DNA from: Lysobacter sp. MMG2
Lineage (GTDB): Bacteria; Pseudomonadota; Gammaproteobacteria; Xanthomonadales; Xanthomonadaceae
Length of the DNA stretch: 64,000 bases
Reading direction: 5' to 3'
NCBI RefSeq assembly: GCF_016735495.2
Contig: NZ_JAERQY020000005.1
Location: 124,001-188,000, forward strand
A program made the position numbers and the translations under genes. Within the stretch, counting starts at the first letter, position 1, and the number at the start of each line of letters is the position of its first letter. Below, one piece after another: positions 1 through 8,434 of this stretch. The notes beneath the pieces were generated by a model. It ran no database searches. It saw only the letters and a list, made by a program, of their open reading frames with translations, and was not told the DNA's origin.

Positions 1-494
1 GTCACGTTGCCGCGCGCATCCGCGTGGTGCAGGACGTGCTGGGGCGCCGCATCGCGGTGGAGAACGTCTCCTACTACGCCGCGCCGTACCAGGCGCTGGC
101 CGAGATCGATTTCGTCCGCGCCGTGCTCGACGAGGCCGACTGCGACCTGCTGCTGGACGTGAACAACCTCTACGTGAACTCGATCAACCACGGCTACGAC
201 GCGCAGGCGTTCCTTGCGCGGCTGCCGGGCGAGCGCATCGCCTCGTACCACATCGCCGGCCATTTCGACGAAGACATCGACCTCAAGGTCGACACGCACG
301 GCGCGCCGGTGAAGGCCGACGTGTGGGACCTGCTGGCCGACGCGTACCGCCGCTTCGGCGTGCGTCCGACGCTGCTGGAACGCGACTTCAACTTCCCGCC
401 GCTGTCCGAACTGCTGACCGAAACCAACCGCATCCGCACGATGCAGGCCGCCTACGCCGACCGTGCGCGCCTGCTGGAGCTGGCCCATGCATGA
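1..494 (+). CDS. bufB: MNIO-family (DUF692) protein, BufB-like, 5' partial
   Basis: This is the C-terminal part of a DUF692 protein, a family now called multinuclear non-heme iron oxidases (MNIO), which modify cysteine-containing peptides such as bufferins. The frame is open from the window edge, so the true start lies upstream. Visible family signatures are [18 protein letters not shown], the metal-binding H-I-A-G-H, D-T-H-G-A-P-V and L-L-E-R-D-F-N-F-P. Its stop overlaps the start of the downstream partner by 8 bases, as is usual for BufB/BufC pairs, where the partner recruits the precursor peptide. The precursor gene (BufA), if present, would lie upstream of the window. The family call is strong; the BufB name rests on the BufC neighbour. 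Confidence 0.88.
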   Translation, partial: HVAARIRVVQDVLGRRIAVENVSYYAAPYQALAEIDFVRAVLDEADCDLLLDVNNLYVNSINHGYDAQAFLARLPGERIASYHIAGHFDEDIDLKVDTHGAPVKADVWDLLADAYRRFGVRPTLLERDFNFPPLSELLTETNRIRTMQAAYADRARLLELAHA

Positions 495-1266
495 GCTTCG
501 CCAGCAGCAGTACACGCTTGCGCGTCACCTGCGCGACCCGTCCGCGCACCCGCCGCCGCCCGGCCTGGAGCCGCGCCGGGTGAAGGTGTACGCGGAACTG
601 TTCTTCAACTCGATCGAGGGCTTGCTCTCCGGCGGCTTCCCGGTGATCCGCCAGACGCTCGGCACGACCGCGTGGAAGGCGCTGGTGCGCGAGTTCTATG
701 CGAACCATCGCAGCCGCACGCCGTTGTTCCCGCAGGTCGCGGGCGAGTTCGTCGATTACCTGGACGAGCGTGCGGATGACACGACGCTGCCGCCGTGGCT
801 GCCGGAGCTGGCGCATTACGAGTGGATCGAGCAACTGCTGCTCACGCACGACGCGTCGCATCCGCTCGACGATGCCGACATCGACCCGCTCGACGGCGTG
901 CTGCGCCTGTCACCACTGGCGATGCCGCTGGCCTACCGCTGGCCGGTGACGGAGATCGGCCCGGACTTCGTGCCCGACGCACCGCCGCCGGAGGCGACCA
1001 CGCTGGTCGTGCATCGCGATGCCGACCACGAGGTGCGTTTCGTGCGCATCGCGCCGCTGGTCTATCACCTGCTGGTGTCGATCCAGGCGCATGCGCGCAG
1101 CGGTCGCGGGCATCTGCTGGCGCTGGCGGACGAAGCCGGCGTCGATCCCATCGAATTCCAGGCACACGCCCTGCCGGTGCTGCACGCCTTGCGTGCACAG
1201 GGCGTGGTCTTCGTTCCCCCGCAACTCCCGCACCTTCCCTCCCCCAACGCAATGGAATCCCCGTGA
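487..1266 (+). CDS. bufC: BufC/HvfC-like partner protein (DUF2063 N-terminal domain)
   Basis: A 259-residue protein with an N-terminal DUF2063-type helical domain (roughly residues 5-95, with Q-Q-Y-T-L-A-R-H-L and [10 protein letters not shown]) and a C-terminal domain of the HvfC/BufC kind. Family members bind the precursor peptide and present it to the MNIO enzyme encoded just upstream. I chose the ATG at 487, which overlaps the end of bufB by 8 bases; a start 24 bases further upstream would add residues unlike the family. Its TGA shares one base with the ATG of ohr, so all three genes look translationally coupled. Regulation is not visible because the operon promoter is outside the window. 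Confidence 0.82.
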   Translation: MHELRQQQYTLARHLRDPSAHPPPPGLEPRRVKVYAELFFNSIEGLLSGGFPVIRQTLGTTAWKALVREFYANHRSRTPLFPQVAGEFVDYLDERADDTTLPPWLPELAHYEWIEQLLLTHDASHPLDDADIDPLDGVLRLSPLAMPLAYRWPVTEIGPDFVPDAPPPEATTLVVHRDADHEVRFVRIAPLVYHLLVSIQAHARSGRGHLLALADEAGVDPIEFQAHALPVLHALRAQGVVFVPPQLPHLPSPNAMESP

Positions 1267-1688
1267 TGAGCACTTCCCTCGAAACCGTCATCTACACCGC
1301 GCACACGCACGTCACCGGCGGCCGCAACGGCACCGGCCGTTCCAGCGACGGCGCGATCGATGTCCTGCTGAGCACGCCCGGCTCGAACAAGCCCGGCACG
1401 AACCCGGAGCAGCTGTTCGGCATCGGCTATTCGGCCTGTTTCATCGGCGCGATTGGCTTTGCCGCGAGCGAACTCAAGGTGAAGCTGCCCGAAGGCTTCG
1501 GCGTCGATGCCGACGTCTCGCTCGGCAAGATCGCCACCGGCGAGTACCAGCTCGCGGTGAAGCTCAACGTCCGCCTGCCGGGCCTGGACGAGGCAACGCG
1601 CCGCCAGCTCGTCGAGATGGCACACCGCACCTGCCCGTATTCGCGCATGACGCGCGGCGAGGTGGAGGTGGAGATCGCGACCTCGTGA
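1266..1688 (+). CDS. ohr: Organic hydroperoxide resistance peroxidase Ohr
   Basis: Ohr reduces organic and fatty-acid hydroperoxides to alcohols in the cytoplasm with a reactive cysteine pair. The 140-residue length is typical. The peroxidatic Cys58 sits in Y-S-A-C-F-I-G-A and the resolving Cys123 in H-R-T-C-P-Y-S, with Arg20 and Glu49 in the positions expected for the catalytic Arg/Glu. The ATG overlaps the stop of the BufC-like gene by one base. Ohr genes usually stand next to the MarR regulator OhrR; here the gene is the last cistron of an MNIO operon instead, which suggests co-regulation with metal or oxidative stress. The family assignment is very secure. Confidence 0.95.
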   Translation: MSTSLETVIYTAHTHVTGGRNGTGRSSDGAIDVLLSTPGSNKPGTNPEQLFGIGYSACFIGAIGFAASELKVKLPEGFGVDADVSLGKIATGEYQLAVKLNVRLPGLDEATRRQLVEMAHRTCPYSRMTRGEVEVEIATS

Positions 1689-1695
1689 CAACAAA

Positions 1696-1813
1696 GCCCC
1701 TCTCCCGCCTGGGGGAGAGGGGTTGGGATGAGGGCCCGAAGCACCGGATGCTCCAATCGCAACGCCTGCCCTCATCCGCCTGCCGGCACCTTCTCCCGCA
1801 CGCGCGAGAAGGG
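1696..1813. repeat. Paired intergenic hairpin elements A and B
   Basis: The 191-base gap between ohr and the lipoprotein gene holds two imperfect palindromes. Element A (1696-1735) reads as a C-rich arm, CCCCTCTCCCGC, followed by its complement and the sequence GGGTTGGGATGAGGGC. Element B (1769-1813) starts CCCTCATCCGCCTGCCGGC and ends in a CTTCTCCCGC/GCGAGAAGGG stem. The same A and B units recur together at 29418-29537 and 49157-49328, and A alone at 20183-20223 and 25304-25344. They behave like REP/BIME-type dispersed repeats and may also act as transcription-end hairpins. Confidence 0.7.
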
Positions 1814-1879
1814 ACGCTTCGGCCGACGCCTCTTCTTCCACTTTCGGAGGAAGATCTTCTGCACCACGGAGGTAGAACC

Positions 1880-2419
1880 ATGTTCCGTTCCATTCTCGCC
1901 ACGCTCGCGCTGGGCCTGTCGCTGTTCATCGCCGGCTGCGCGCCGGGCGCGCAGGCCGAGCCGGCACGCCCGGCACCGGCGCCGGAATTCACCGGCATCG
2001 CGCGATGGCTCAACGCACCGCCGCAGACCATGGCGGGCCTCAAGGGCAAGGTGGTGCTGGTCGAGTTCTGGACGTACTCGTGCATCAACTGCATCCACGT
2101 CCTGCCGCATGTGAAGCAGTGGCATGAGCGCTACCGCGACGACGGTCTGGTGGTGATCGGCGTGCACACGCCCGAGTACGCCGAGGAGCAGAGCACCGCC
2201 AACGTGCAGCGCGCCATCGAGCGCTTCGGCATCACCTATCCGGTGGCGCAGGACAACCTGTACAAGACCTGGGACGCCTACGGTAATCGCTTCTGGCCGG
2301 CGTTCTACCTCGTCGATCGCGACGGCCGCATCGTCCATCGCCATTACGGCGAAGGCGATTACGAGGCCACCGAAGCCCGCATCCGCCAACTGCTGGCGGC
2401 CAAGCCGGTTGCGCACTGA
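1880..2419 (+). CDS. Thioredoxin-like lipoprotein
   Basis: A 179-residue lipoprotein with a signal peptide ending in the lipobox F-I-A-G-C (Cys20), followed by a thioredoxin fold with the redox motif C-I-N-C at residues 67-70 inside T-Y-S-C-I-N-C-I-H. This Y-S-C-I-N-C-type motif belongs to the redoxin/DipZ-like branch of periplasmic thioredoxins. It is probably anchored in the envelope and reduces or oxidises protein thiols there, but the partner is unknown. A strong ribosome binding site (ACGGAGGT, about 1866-1873) precedes the ATG at 1880. The hairpin repeats upstream separate it from ohr, so it may be transcribed on its own. Confidence 0.85.
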   Translation: MFRSILATLALGLSLFIAGCAPGAQAEPARPAPAPEFTGIARWLNAPPQTMAGLKGKVVLVEFWTYSCINCIHVLPHVKQWHERYRDDGLVVIGVHTPEYAEEQSTANVQRAIERFGITYPVAQDNLYKTWDAYGNRFWPAFYLVDRDGRIVHRHYGEGDYEATEARIRQLLAAKPVAH

Positions 2420-2464
2420 CGTACCACGGCACCACCCTGCGCAGTGGCACAATCACCGACATCG

Positions 2465-3223
2465 ATGGACGCCGGCGCCCGAATGGAACACGTAGACCAC
2501 ATCCTCGTCGTGGATGACGACCGCGAGATCCGCCAGATGATCGCGGACTATCTGGAAAAGAACGGACTGCGCGCCACCGCCGTGGCCGACGGCCGCGAGA
2601 TGCGCGCGGTGCTCGACACCCACGCGGTCGACCTGATCGTGATGGACCTGATGATGCCCGGCGAGGACGGCCTCACGCTCACGCGCAACCTGCGCGCCGG
2701 CAAGCATCGCGCGGTGCCGGTGGTGATGCTGACCGCGCGCGACGACCAGACCGATCGCATCATCGGTCTGGAGATGGGCGCGGACGACTACGTCGCCAAG
2801 CCGTTCGCGCCGCGCGAGTTGCTGGCGCGCATCAAGGCGGTGATCCGGCGCACGCGCATGCTTCCGCCGAACCTGCAGGTGACCGAGGCCGCGCGCATGC
2901 TCGCCTTCGGTCGCTGGCGCCTGGACACCACCTCGCGCCACTTGCTCGATCCCGAAGGCACGGTCGTGGCGCTGAGCGGCGCGGAGTTCCGCCTGCTGCG
3001 CGTGTTCCTCGACCATCCCAACCGCGTGCTCAGTCGCGACCAGCTGCTCAACCTGACCCAGGGCCGCGATGCCGAGCTGTTCGATCGCTCCATCGACCTG
3101 CTCGTGAGCCGCCTGCGCCAACGCCTGCTCGACGACGCGCGCGAGCAGAGTTACATCAAGACCGTGCGCAGCGAAGGCTACGTCTTCAGCATGGCGGTGA
3201 CGGTCGTGGGCGAGGACGAATGA
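2465..3223 (+). CDS. OmpR-family response regulator
   Basis: A two-component response regulator with an N-terminal receiver domain (H-I-L-V-V-D-D-D-R; phosphoacceptor Asp61 in I-V-M-D-L-M-M-P-G; Lys in V-A-K-P-F) and a C-terminal winged-helix DNA-binding domain ending in V-R-S-E-G-Y-V-F. It pairs with the histidine kinase that follows, overlapping it by four bases (ATGA). Start choice is uncertain: ATG 2465 gives 252 residues and ATG 2483 would place the phosphoacceptor at residue 55, nearer the family norm; neither has a clear ribosome binding site. The OmpR/Xanthomonas ColR-like class is clear, the signal is not. Confidence 0.9.
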   Translation: MDAGARMEHVDHILVVDDDREIRQMIADYLEKNGLRATAVADGREMRAVLDTHAVDLIVMDLMMPGEDGLTLTRNLRAGKHRAVPVVMLTARDDQTDRIIGLEMGADDYVAKPFAPRELLARIKAVIRRTRMLPPNLQVTEAARMLAFGRWRLDTTSRHLLDPEGTVVALSGAEFRLLRVFLDHPNRVLSRDQLLNLTQGRDAELFDRSIDLLVSRLRQRLLDDAREQSYIKTVRSEGYVFSMAVTVVGEDE

Positions 3224-4539
3224 GCACCGCATCGCGCGAGGGTTCGCGCTGGCTGCCGCGCTCGATGGCCTCGCGGCTGTACCTGCTGCTGGCCGGCGGC
3301 CTGCTGATCGCGCACGGGCTTTCGTTCGGCATGCTCTTCTACGAGCGTTACGAATCGGCCACCTCGATGCTGATGACCAACCTGGAGCAGGACGTGGTCG
3401 TCGCGGTGAACCTTCTCGATCACCTGCCGCCGGAGGAACGCGCGCACTGGTTACCGATGCTGCGGCGACGCACGTTCCACTACACGCTCGATCCCGCGCA
3501 GGAAGGCACACCGCTGCCGAACGAGTCCACGCGCGAGATGGCCGGGATGATCGCCAACGCCCTGGGCCCGCGCTATCCGACACGCGCGCGCCTGGTGTCG
3601 CGCGATCCCGAACGCTTCCAGGTGCAGGTGCGCTTGAGCGACGGCAGTCCGCTGGTGATCGAAGTGCAGCCGTCGGTGATGCCGTTGGCGAAGTGGCTTC
3701 CGTACGTGCTGGCAACACAGTTGGCCTTGTTGCTGCTGTGCGCCTGGGCCGCGGTGCGCCTGGCGACGCGTCCGCTCGCGCGGCTGGCCAATGCGGCCGA
3801 AACGCTGCGCCCCGGCGGCGACGGCGCGCGCCTGCCCACCGGCGGCCCGACCGAGGTCGCGCAGGCCGTGGGCGCGTTCAATGCGATGCAGGACCGCATC
3901 GCCCGCTACATGAAGGAACGGCTGCAGATCCTGGCGTCCATTTCGCACGACCTGCAGACGCCGATCACGCGCCTGCGGCTGCGCGCCGAAGCGATGGGCG
4001 AGTCGCCCGAGCGCGAGAAGATCATCGACGACCTCGACCAGATGCAGCACCTCGTGCGCGAAGGCATCGCCTACGCACGCAGCGCGCACGGCGATGCGGA
4101 AGCGCCCGCTCGCGTGGACCTCGACGCCTTCCTCGACAGCCTGGTTTGCGATTACCTCGACACCGGACGCAACGTGAGTTTCTCGGGCCGTGTCGGCATG
4201 CCGGTGGTCACGCGACCGCAGGCGTTGCGGCGCGTGGTCGTGAACCTCGTCGACAACGCGCTCAAGTACGCCGGCGCGGCGGAAGTGGAGGTGTCCGGCA
4301 GTGACGACGGCGCGGTGATCCACGTACGCGATCGCGGGCCCGGCATTCCGGAAGCGGAGTTGTCGAAGGTGCTGGAACCGTTCTATCGATTAGAAGCTTC
4401 GCGCAATCGCGATACCGGCGGCACCGGGCTGGGGCTGGCGATCGCCACGCAACTCGCCGATGCCATCGGCGCCACGCTCACGCTGCGCAATCGCGACGGC
4501 GGCGGGCTGGAGGCGATCGTGCGTTTGCCGCGAGCTTGA
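3220..4539 (+). CDS. Sensor histidine kinase (HAMP, HisKA, HATPase)
   Basis: The cognate sensor of the preceding regulator, 439 residues. Membrane segments are visible at about 19-40 and 162-182, flanking a periplasmic sensing domain of about 120 residues. A HAMP linker follows, then the dimerisation domain with the phosphorylated His243 in S-I-S-H-D-L-Q-T-P, and an ATPase domain with the N-box V-N-L-V-D-N-A-L-K-Y, D-R-G-P-G-I-P and G-T-G-L-G-L-A. The start overlaps the stop of the regulator, so translation is coupled. Domain order and length resemble EnvZ-like kinases; the stimulus cannot be read from the sequence. Confidence 0.92.
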   Translation: MSTASREGSRWLPRSMASRLYLLLAGGLLIAHGLSFGMLFYERYESATSMLMTNLEQDVVVAVNLLDHLPPEERAHWLPMLRRRTFHYTLDPAQEGTPLPNESTREMAGMIANALGPRYPTRARLVSRDPERFQVQVRLSDGSPLVIEVQPSVMPLAKWLPYVLATQLALLLLCAWAAVRLATRPLARLANAAETLRPGGDGARLPTGGPTEVAQAVGAFNAMQDRIARYMKERLQILASISHDLQTPITRLRLRAEAMGESPEREKIIDDLDQMQHLVREGIAYARSAHGDAEAPARVDLDAFLDSLVCDYLDTGRNVSFSGRVGMPVVTRPQALRRVVVNLVDNALKYAGAAEVEVSGSDDGAVIHVRDRGPGIPEAELSKVLEPFYRLEASRNRDTGGTGLGLAIATQLADAIGATLTLRNRDGGGLEAIVRLPRA

Positions 4540-4659
4540 GGGTCGCTTGTCCTACCCCTCTCCAGCACGCGGCGACCGAAGGGAGTGCAGCGCTGAGAGG
4601 GGCTAATGTCGGCATCAGCCAAGTCGATACGATTGCCATAGACGCACCCGGAGACGCCC

Positions 4660-5577
4660 GTGGACCGCATCGAGGCCATGAAGATCTTCATCGCCGCATT
4701 GGACGAAGGCAGCCTTGCAGGCGCCAGTCGGCGCACCGGGCGTTCGGCGGCGGCGGTGAGTCGCGCCGTCGCCTATCTGGAAGCGCACGTCGGCGTGCCA
4801 CTGCTGCACCGGACCACGCGCTCGATCAAGCTCAGCGAGGCCGGCGAGCGTTACGCCGCCGCGTGCCGCAAGGTGCTGGCCGACCTGGAGGAAGCCGACC
4901 GCCAGGCCGCGGGCGAACGCTCCGTGCCGCGCGGCATGCTGACCATCACGTCCACCGTGTTCGCCGGTGTCGAATTGCTGCAGCCCATCGTCGATGCCTT
5001 CATCGACGAGTTCCCCACCGTCAACGTGCGCATGCACCTTCTAGAACGCCCGGTCAATCTGGTCGAAGAAGGCATGGACCTGGCGCTGCGCATCACCCAT
5101 CTGGCCGATTCGACGCTCGTTGCGCACCACGTGGGCCAGGCGCGACGCGTCGTCGTCGCCTCGCCCCGTTACCTGGCGCTGCATCCGCGCATCGAGGAAC
5201 CGGCGGATCTGGCCAAGCACCAGATCGTCACGACCGCGCACATGGGCCTGGACTCGTGGACGTTCCCGCCGCTGGAGGGATCGAACGTGCCGCGTGCCGT
5301 GTCGTTCGCGCCGCGCCTGGTGGTCAACAACGTGCGCGCGGCGATCGCCTCCGCCGTCGCCGGACACGGCGTCACGCGCATGCTGTCGTACCACGTCGCG
5401 CCGGAAGTCGAGGCCGACGCGTTGCGCGTCGTGCTTGCGCATGCCGAGCCCGCGCTCATCCCGGTGAGCCTGGTGTCGCCGCAGGGCCGCCTGTCGGTTC
5501 CCAAGGTGCGCGCCTTCGTCGATTTCGCCCTGCCCCGGCTGCGCGCGACCTTCGCGCGGCGCACGCTTCCCGCCTGA
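4660..5577 (+). CDS. LysR-family transcriptional regulator
   Basis: A 305-residue LysR regulator starting M-D-R-I-E-A-M-K-I-F, with the winged helix-turn-helix in residues 1-60 (including G-A-S-R-R-T-G-R-S-A-A-A-V-S-R-A) and a substrate-binding effector domain from about residue 90. The N-terminus resembles the CrgA/AaeR-like branch. It is transcribed in the same direction as the SDR and tautomerase genes that follow (gap 153 bases), which it may control; LysR genes more often face their targets divergently, so the target is uncertain. The effector is unknown. Confidence 0.9.
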   Translation: MDRIEAMKIFIAALDEGSLAGASRRTGRSAAAVSRAVAYLEAHVGVPLLHRTTRSIKLSEAGERYAAACRKVLADLEEADRQAAGERSVPRGMLTITSTVFAGVELLQPIVDAFIDEFPTVNVRMHLLERPVNLVEEGMDLALRITHLADSTLVAHHVGQARRVVVASPRYLALHPRIEEPADLAKHQIVTTAHMGLDSWTFPPLEGSNVPRAVSFAPRLVVNNVRAAIASAVAGHGVTRMLSYHVAPEVEADALRVVLAHAEPALIPVSLVSPQGRLSVPKVRAFVDFALPRLRATFARRTLPA

Positions 5578-5730
5578 ACCAAGCCCTGCGGCATGGGCGA
5601 TTCCACCGCTGCGCGGAAGAATGTCTGCCGGAACCGGTGGATTCGCAAGCGCAAGGTGCGCTCCTAGATTGAGTGGCGTCCGGAACAGCCACATCGGCAC
5701 GTCCGGCTCCCCCACTACCGGAGTCACACC

Positions 5731-6441
5731 ATGAACACCCCCACCAAAGTCGTCGCCATCACCGGTGCCTCGCAGGGCATCGGCGCCGGTCTGGTCCAGG
5801 CCTTCCGCGATCGCGGTTACCGCGTCGTCGCCAATTCGCGCTCGATCAAGCCGTCGAACGATCCGGACATCCTCACCGTTCCCGGCGACATCGCCGACCG
5901 CGAAGTCGCGCAGCGCGTGATCGGCGAAGCCGTGGCGAAGTTCGGCCGCATCGACACCCTCGTCAACAACGCCGGCATCTTCACCGCCAAGCCGTTCACG
6001 CAGTTCACGCCACAGGATTACGCCGCCAACCTGTCCACCAACGTGGACGGCTTCTTCCACATCACCCAGGCCGCCATCGCGGAGATGGAGAAGCAGGGTT
6101 CCGGCCACGTGGTGAGCATCACCACGAGTCTGTCCGACCATGCCATCGACGGCGTGCCGTCGGTGCTGGCCTCGCTGACCAAGGGCGGCCTGAATGCGGC
6201 GACGAAGTCGTTGGCCATCGAGTACGCCAAGCGCGGCGTGCGCGTGAATGCGGTCTCCCCTGGCGTGATCAAGACGCCGATGCATGCGCCGGAAACGCAC
6301 GACTGGCTCGCGGCGCTGCATCCGGTGGCGCGCATGGGCGACATCGGCGACGTCGTGCAGGCCGTGCTGTTCCTGGAATCGGCTGGCTTCGTCACCGGCG
6401 AGATCCTCCACGTCGACGGCGGCCAGAGCGCCGGCCACTGA
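5731..6441 (+). CDS. SDR-family oxidoreductase lacking the usual catalytic tyrosine
   Basis: A classical-length (236 residues) short-chain dehydrogenase with the dinucleotide-binding T-G-A-S-Q-G-I-G near the N-terminus, the N-N-A-G motif, and the conserved N-A-V-S-P-G-V-I-K-T-P region. Where the family has Y-x-x-x-K the sequence reads A-S-L-T-K, so the catalytic tyrosine is replaced by alanine while the lysine is kept. It may use an altered mechanism or may only bind its ligand. It is preceded by a purine-poor leader and followed after 26 bases by a tautomerase gene, suggesting a two-gene operon under the upstream LysR regulator. The substrate is unknown. Confidence 0.88.
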   Translation: MNTPTKVVAITGASQGIGAGLVQAFRDRGYRVVANSRSIKPSNDPDILTVPGDIADREVAQRVIGEAVAKFGRIDTLVNNAGIFTAKPFTQFTPQDYAANLSTNVDGFFHITQAAIAEMEKQGSGHVVSITTSLSDHAIDGVPSVLASLTKGGLNAATKSLAIEYAKRGVRVNAVSPGVIKTPMHAPETHDWLAALHPVARMGDIGDVVQAVLFLESAGFVTGEILHVDGGQSAGH

Positions 6442-6467
6442 CGCATCGCTTCCCTCAGGAGAACGAC

Positions 6468-6704
6468 ATGCCCATCGTCACCATCCAGGTCACCCGCGAA
6501 GGCTCCACGCCGGAGCGCGACTCGGTCACGGCGCAGGAGAAGGCCGCGCTCATCAAGGGCGTGAGCGAGCTGCTGCTGGAGGTCCTGCACAAACCGCTGG
6601 ACTCCACATTCGTCATCATCGAAGAGGTCCCGCTGGAGAACTGGGGCTGGGGCGGCCTGCCCGTCCCGGAACTGCGACGACGACGCGCGGCGGGAGAGAA
6701 GTAG
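6468..6704 (+). CDS. 4-oxalocrotonate tautomerase family protein
   Basis: A 78-residue member of the tautomerase superfamily. The N-terminal Met is followed at once by Pro (M-P-I-V-T-I-Q-V), which becomes the catalytic base Pro1 after Met removal; the family's beta-alpha-beta fold and the region E-E-V-P-L-E-N-W-G fit. An AGGAGA ribosome binding site at 6457-6462 sits just before the ATG. It ends in a basic tail, R-R-R-R-A-A-G-E-K. Its place directly after the SDR gene suggests the two act on a common keto/enol substrate, but no pathway is evident. Confidence 0.88.
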   Translation: MPIVTIQVTREGSTPERDSVTAQEKAALIKGVSELLLEVLHKPLDSTFVIIEEVPLENWGWGGLPVPELRRRRAAGEK

Positions 6705-7083
6705 TCCGGTACTCCTCGTCGAGGCCGCGCGAGGTGGAGATTGAAATGCAAAGGCCCCTCCCTCTTGGCATCGAACCGTCAGCTGCGTGCTCCTCTCCCC
6801 TTGCGGGAGAGGGACAGGCTCGCGCAGCGAGCCAGGGAGAGGCGTGGGCCGCTGCAAAGAACGCGCTTCGCGCGCTCCTCTCTTCCGGCGGTTCGCGCCA
6901 CCTTCTCAGCTCTGCACTCCCTTCGGTCGCCTCAAGGGGAGAAGGAAGAGCCAGACCCTTCACCGCAACCCCGCAGCAAGCAGCGCAACCTCGCAACAGC
7001 ACCGCGTCCCCACGGGTACTCGTGGCCGACGTCCCGCCGCCGCGTCGTCATCCAGGACGGAACCGACCTCATCGGAGCCTCCC
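6705..7083. other. Gene-free stretch with hairpins
   Basis: No convincing gene in these 379 bases. The stretch holds several GC-rich inverted repeats: a CCTCTCCCC/GGGAGAGG-like stem at about 6792-6813, a perfect 7-bp stem GGCTCGC-GCA-GCGAGCC at 6817-6833, and further GCGCG-rich stems near 6861-6880. The arrangement resembles a longer, diverged member of the intergenic repeats elsewhere in the window. The right end should contain the promoter of the membrane-protein/hydrolase pair that begins at 7084. Confidence 0.5.
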
Positions 7084-7539
7084 ATGTCCTCCGCCCCCGC
7101 CCCCCATTCACACAGCCACGCACCGTCCGCGTTCGCCCGGCGCCCGATCCTCACCGGCATCGCCGTCGGCATCGTCACGCTGGTGCCGCATGCGTTCCTG
7201 ACACCGCAGGCGTCGCTCGCCTTCGCCGCCGTGGTGATCGCGCTGATCGCCGGGATCTACTTCGGCTTCGCCGTCATGAACGGCTCGCCTTTCGATCAAA
7301 TGGTCGAATTCAACGTGACCGGCCTGTTCACGCTGGCGGGCCTGCTCGGGCTCCTGCTGTGGCCGATTCTTCTGCCGCTGGCGTACTTCGGTCATGCGCT
7401 GTGGGATCTGGCGCACCACAACCGTTCGCGCCTGTCGCTGGTGAAGATCCCGCAGTGGTATGTGCCGTGGTGCGTGGTGATCGACGTGATCGTCGGCGCC
7501 GGGCTGTTGCTGATCTGGCGCAACCGCGGCCTGATCTGA
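7084..7539 (+). CDS. Small integral membrane protein
   Basis: A 151-residue protein with a His-rich N-terminus (H-S-H-S-H) and about four hydrophobic segments (about 24-40, 44-62, 80-98, 127-143). A loop carries F-G-H-A-L-W-D-L-A-H-H, and the C-terminal half contains P-Q-W-Y-V-P-W-C. The pattern is reminiscent of the DUF6010 membrane family, but I cannot confirm that by eye. It is followed after 21 bases by an alpha/beta hydrolase, so the two are probably co-transcribed. Function unknown. Confidence 0.75.
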   Translation: MSSAPAPHSHSHAPSAFARRPILTGIAVGIVTLVPHAFLTPQASLAFAAVVIALIAGIYFGFAVMNGSPFDQMVEFNVTGLFTLAGLLGLLLWPILLPLAYFGHALWDLAHHNRSRLSLVKIPQWYVPWCVVIDVIVGAGLLLIWRNRGLI

Positions 7540-7560
7540 CACTGACTTGCAGAGGTGCCC

Positions 7561-8424
7561 ATGAACCCCGTCGTCTTCCACCGCACGCCCGTCGGCGATG
7601 CGACGATCTTCCACCGCGAGGCCGGCCCGCGCGATGCGCCTGCCGTGTTGTTGCTGCACGGATTCCCCACGTCCTCGCACATGTTCCGGCACCTGATCCC
7701 GCGGCTCGCGGACCGGTTCCGCGTGATCGCGCCGGACCTGCCCGGCTTCGGCTTCAGCGAAACGCCCGGGCGCGATCGCTTCGCGTACACCTTCGATCAC
7801 CTGGCGCAGGTGATGCAGGACTTCACCGATGCGATCGGGCTGGAGCGACATGCGCTGTACGTCTTCGACTACGGCGCGCCGGTGGGCTGGCGCATGGCGA
7901 TGGCGCGGCCGGAGCGCATCACGGCGCTGATCACGCAGAACGGCAATGCCTACGAAGTTGGACTCAGCGACGGCTGGGGCCAGACGCGCGCGTACTGGGA
8001 CGATCCCTCGCCCGCCAACCGCGACGCCATGCGCGCCATGCTCACGCTGGAGACCACGCGCTGGCAGTACGTGCACGGCGCGCCCGACGAATCGCAGGTG
8101 GCACCGGAGGCGTACTGGCTGGATGTCGCGCTGATGTCGCGGCCCGGAAACGACGAGATCCAGCTCGACCTGTTCCTCGACTACGCGAACAACGTCGCGC
8201 TGTATCCGCAGGTCCACGCCTACTTCGCCCGCCACCGGCCGCCGCTGCTGGCGGTGTGGGGCCGGCACGATCCCTTCTTCCTGCCTGCCGGCGCGGAAGC
8301 GTTCCGGCGCGATCTGCCCGATGCCGAGGTGCATCTGCTCGACACCGGCCACTTCGCGCTGGAAACCCATGTCGACGAGATCGCACAGCGGATGCGCGAG
8401 TTCCTGCAGCGACAGGCGCTCTAG
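7561..8424 (+). CDS. Alpha/beta hydrolase, epoxide hydrolase/haloalkane dehalogenase type
   Basis: A 287-residue alpha/beta-fold hydrolase. The oxyanion motif H-G-F-P is at residues 33-36, and the nucleophile elbow reads F-D-Y-G-A-P-V-G with Asp103 as the nucleophile. An aspartate there marks the epoxide-hydrolase/haloalkane-dehalogenase branch rather than serine esterases. The catalytic His lies in D-T-G-H-F-A-L-E-T-H close to the C-terminus. It is probably cytoplasmic, since no signal peptide is seen. The ATG at 7561 follows an AGAGG ribosome binding site. The substrate cannot be told from the sequence. Confidence 0.88.
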   Translation: MNPVVFHRTPVGDATIFHREAGPRDAPAVLLLHGFPTSSHMFRHLIPRLADRFRVIAPDLPGFGFSETPGRDRFAYTFDHLAQVMQDFTDAIGLERHALYVFDYGAPVGWRMAMARPERITALITQNGNAYEVGLSDGWGQTRAYWDDPSPANRDAMRAMLTLETTRWQYVHGAPDESQVAPEAYWLDVALMSRPGNDEIQLDLFLDYANNVALYPQVHAYFARHRPPLLAVWGRHDPFFLPAGAEAFRRDLPDAEVHLLDTGHFALETHVDEIAQRMREFLQRQAL

Positions 8425-8434
8425 CGCATCGCGA

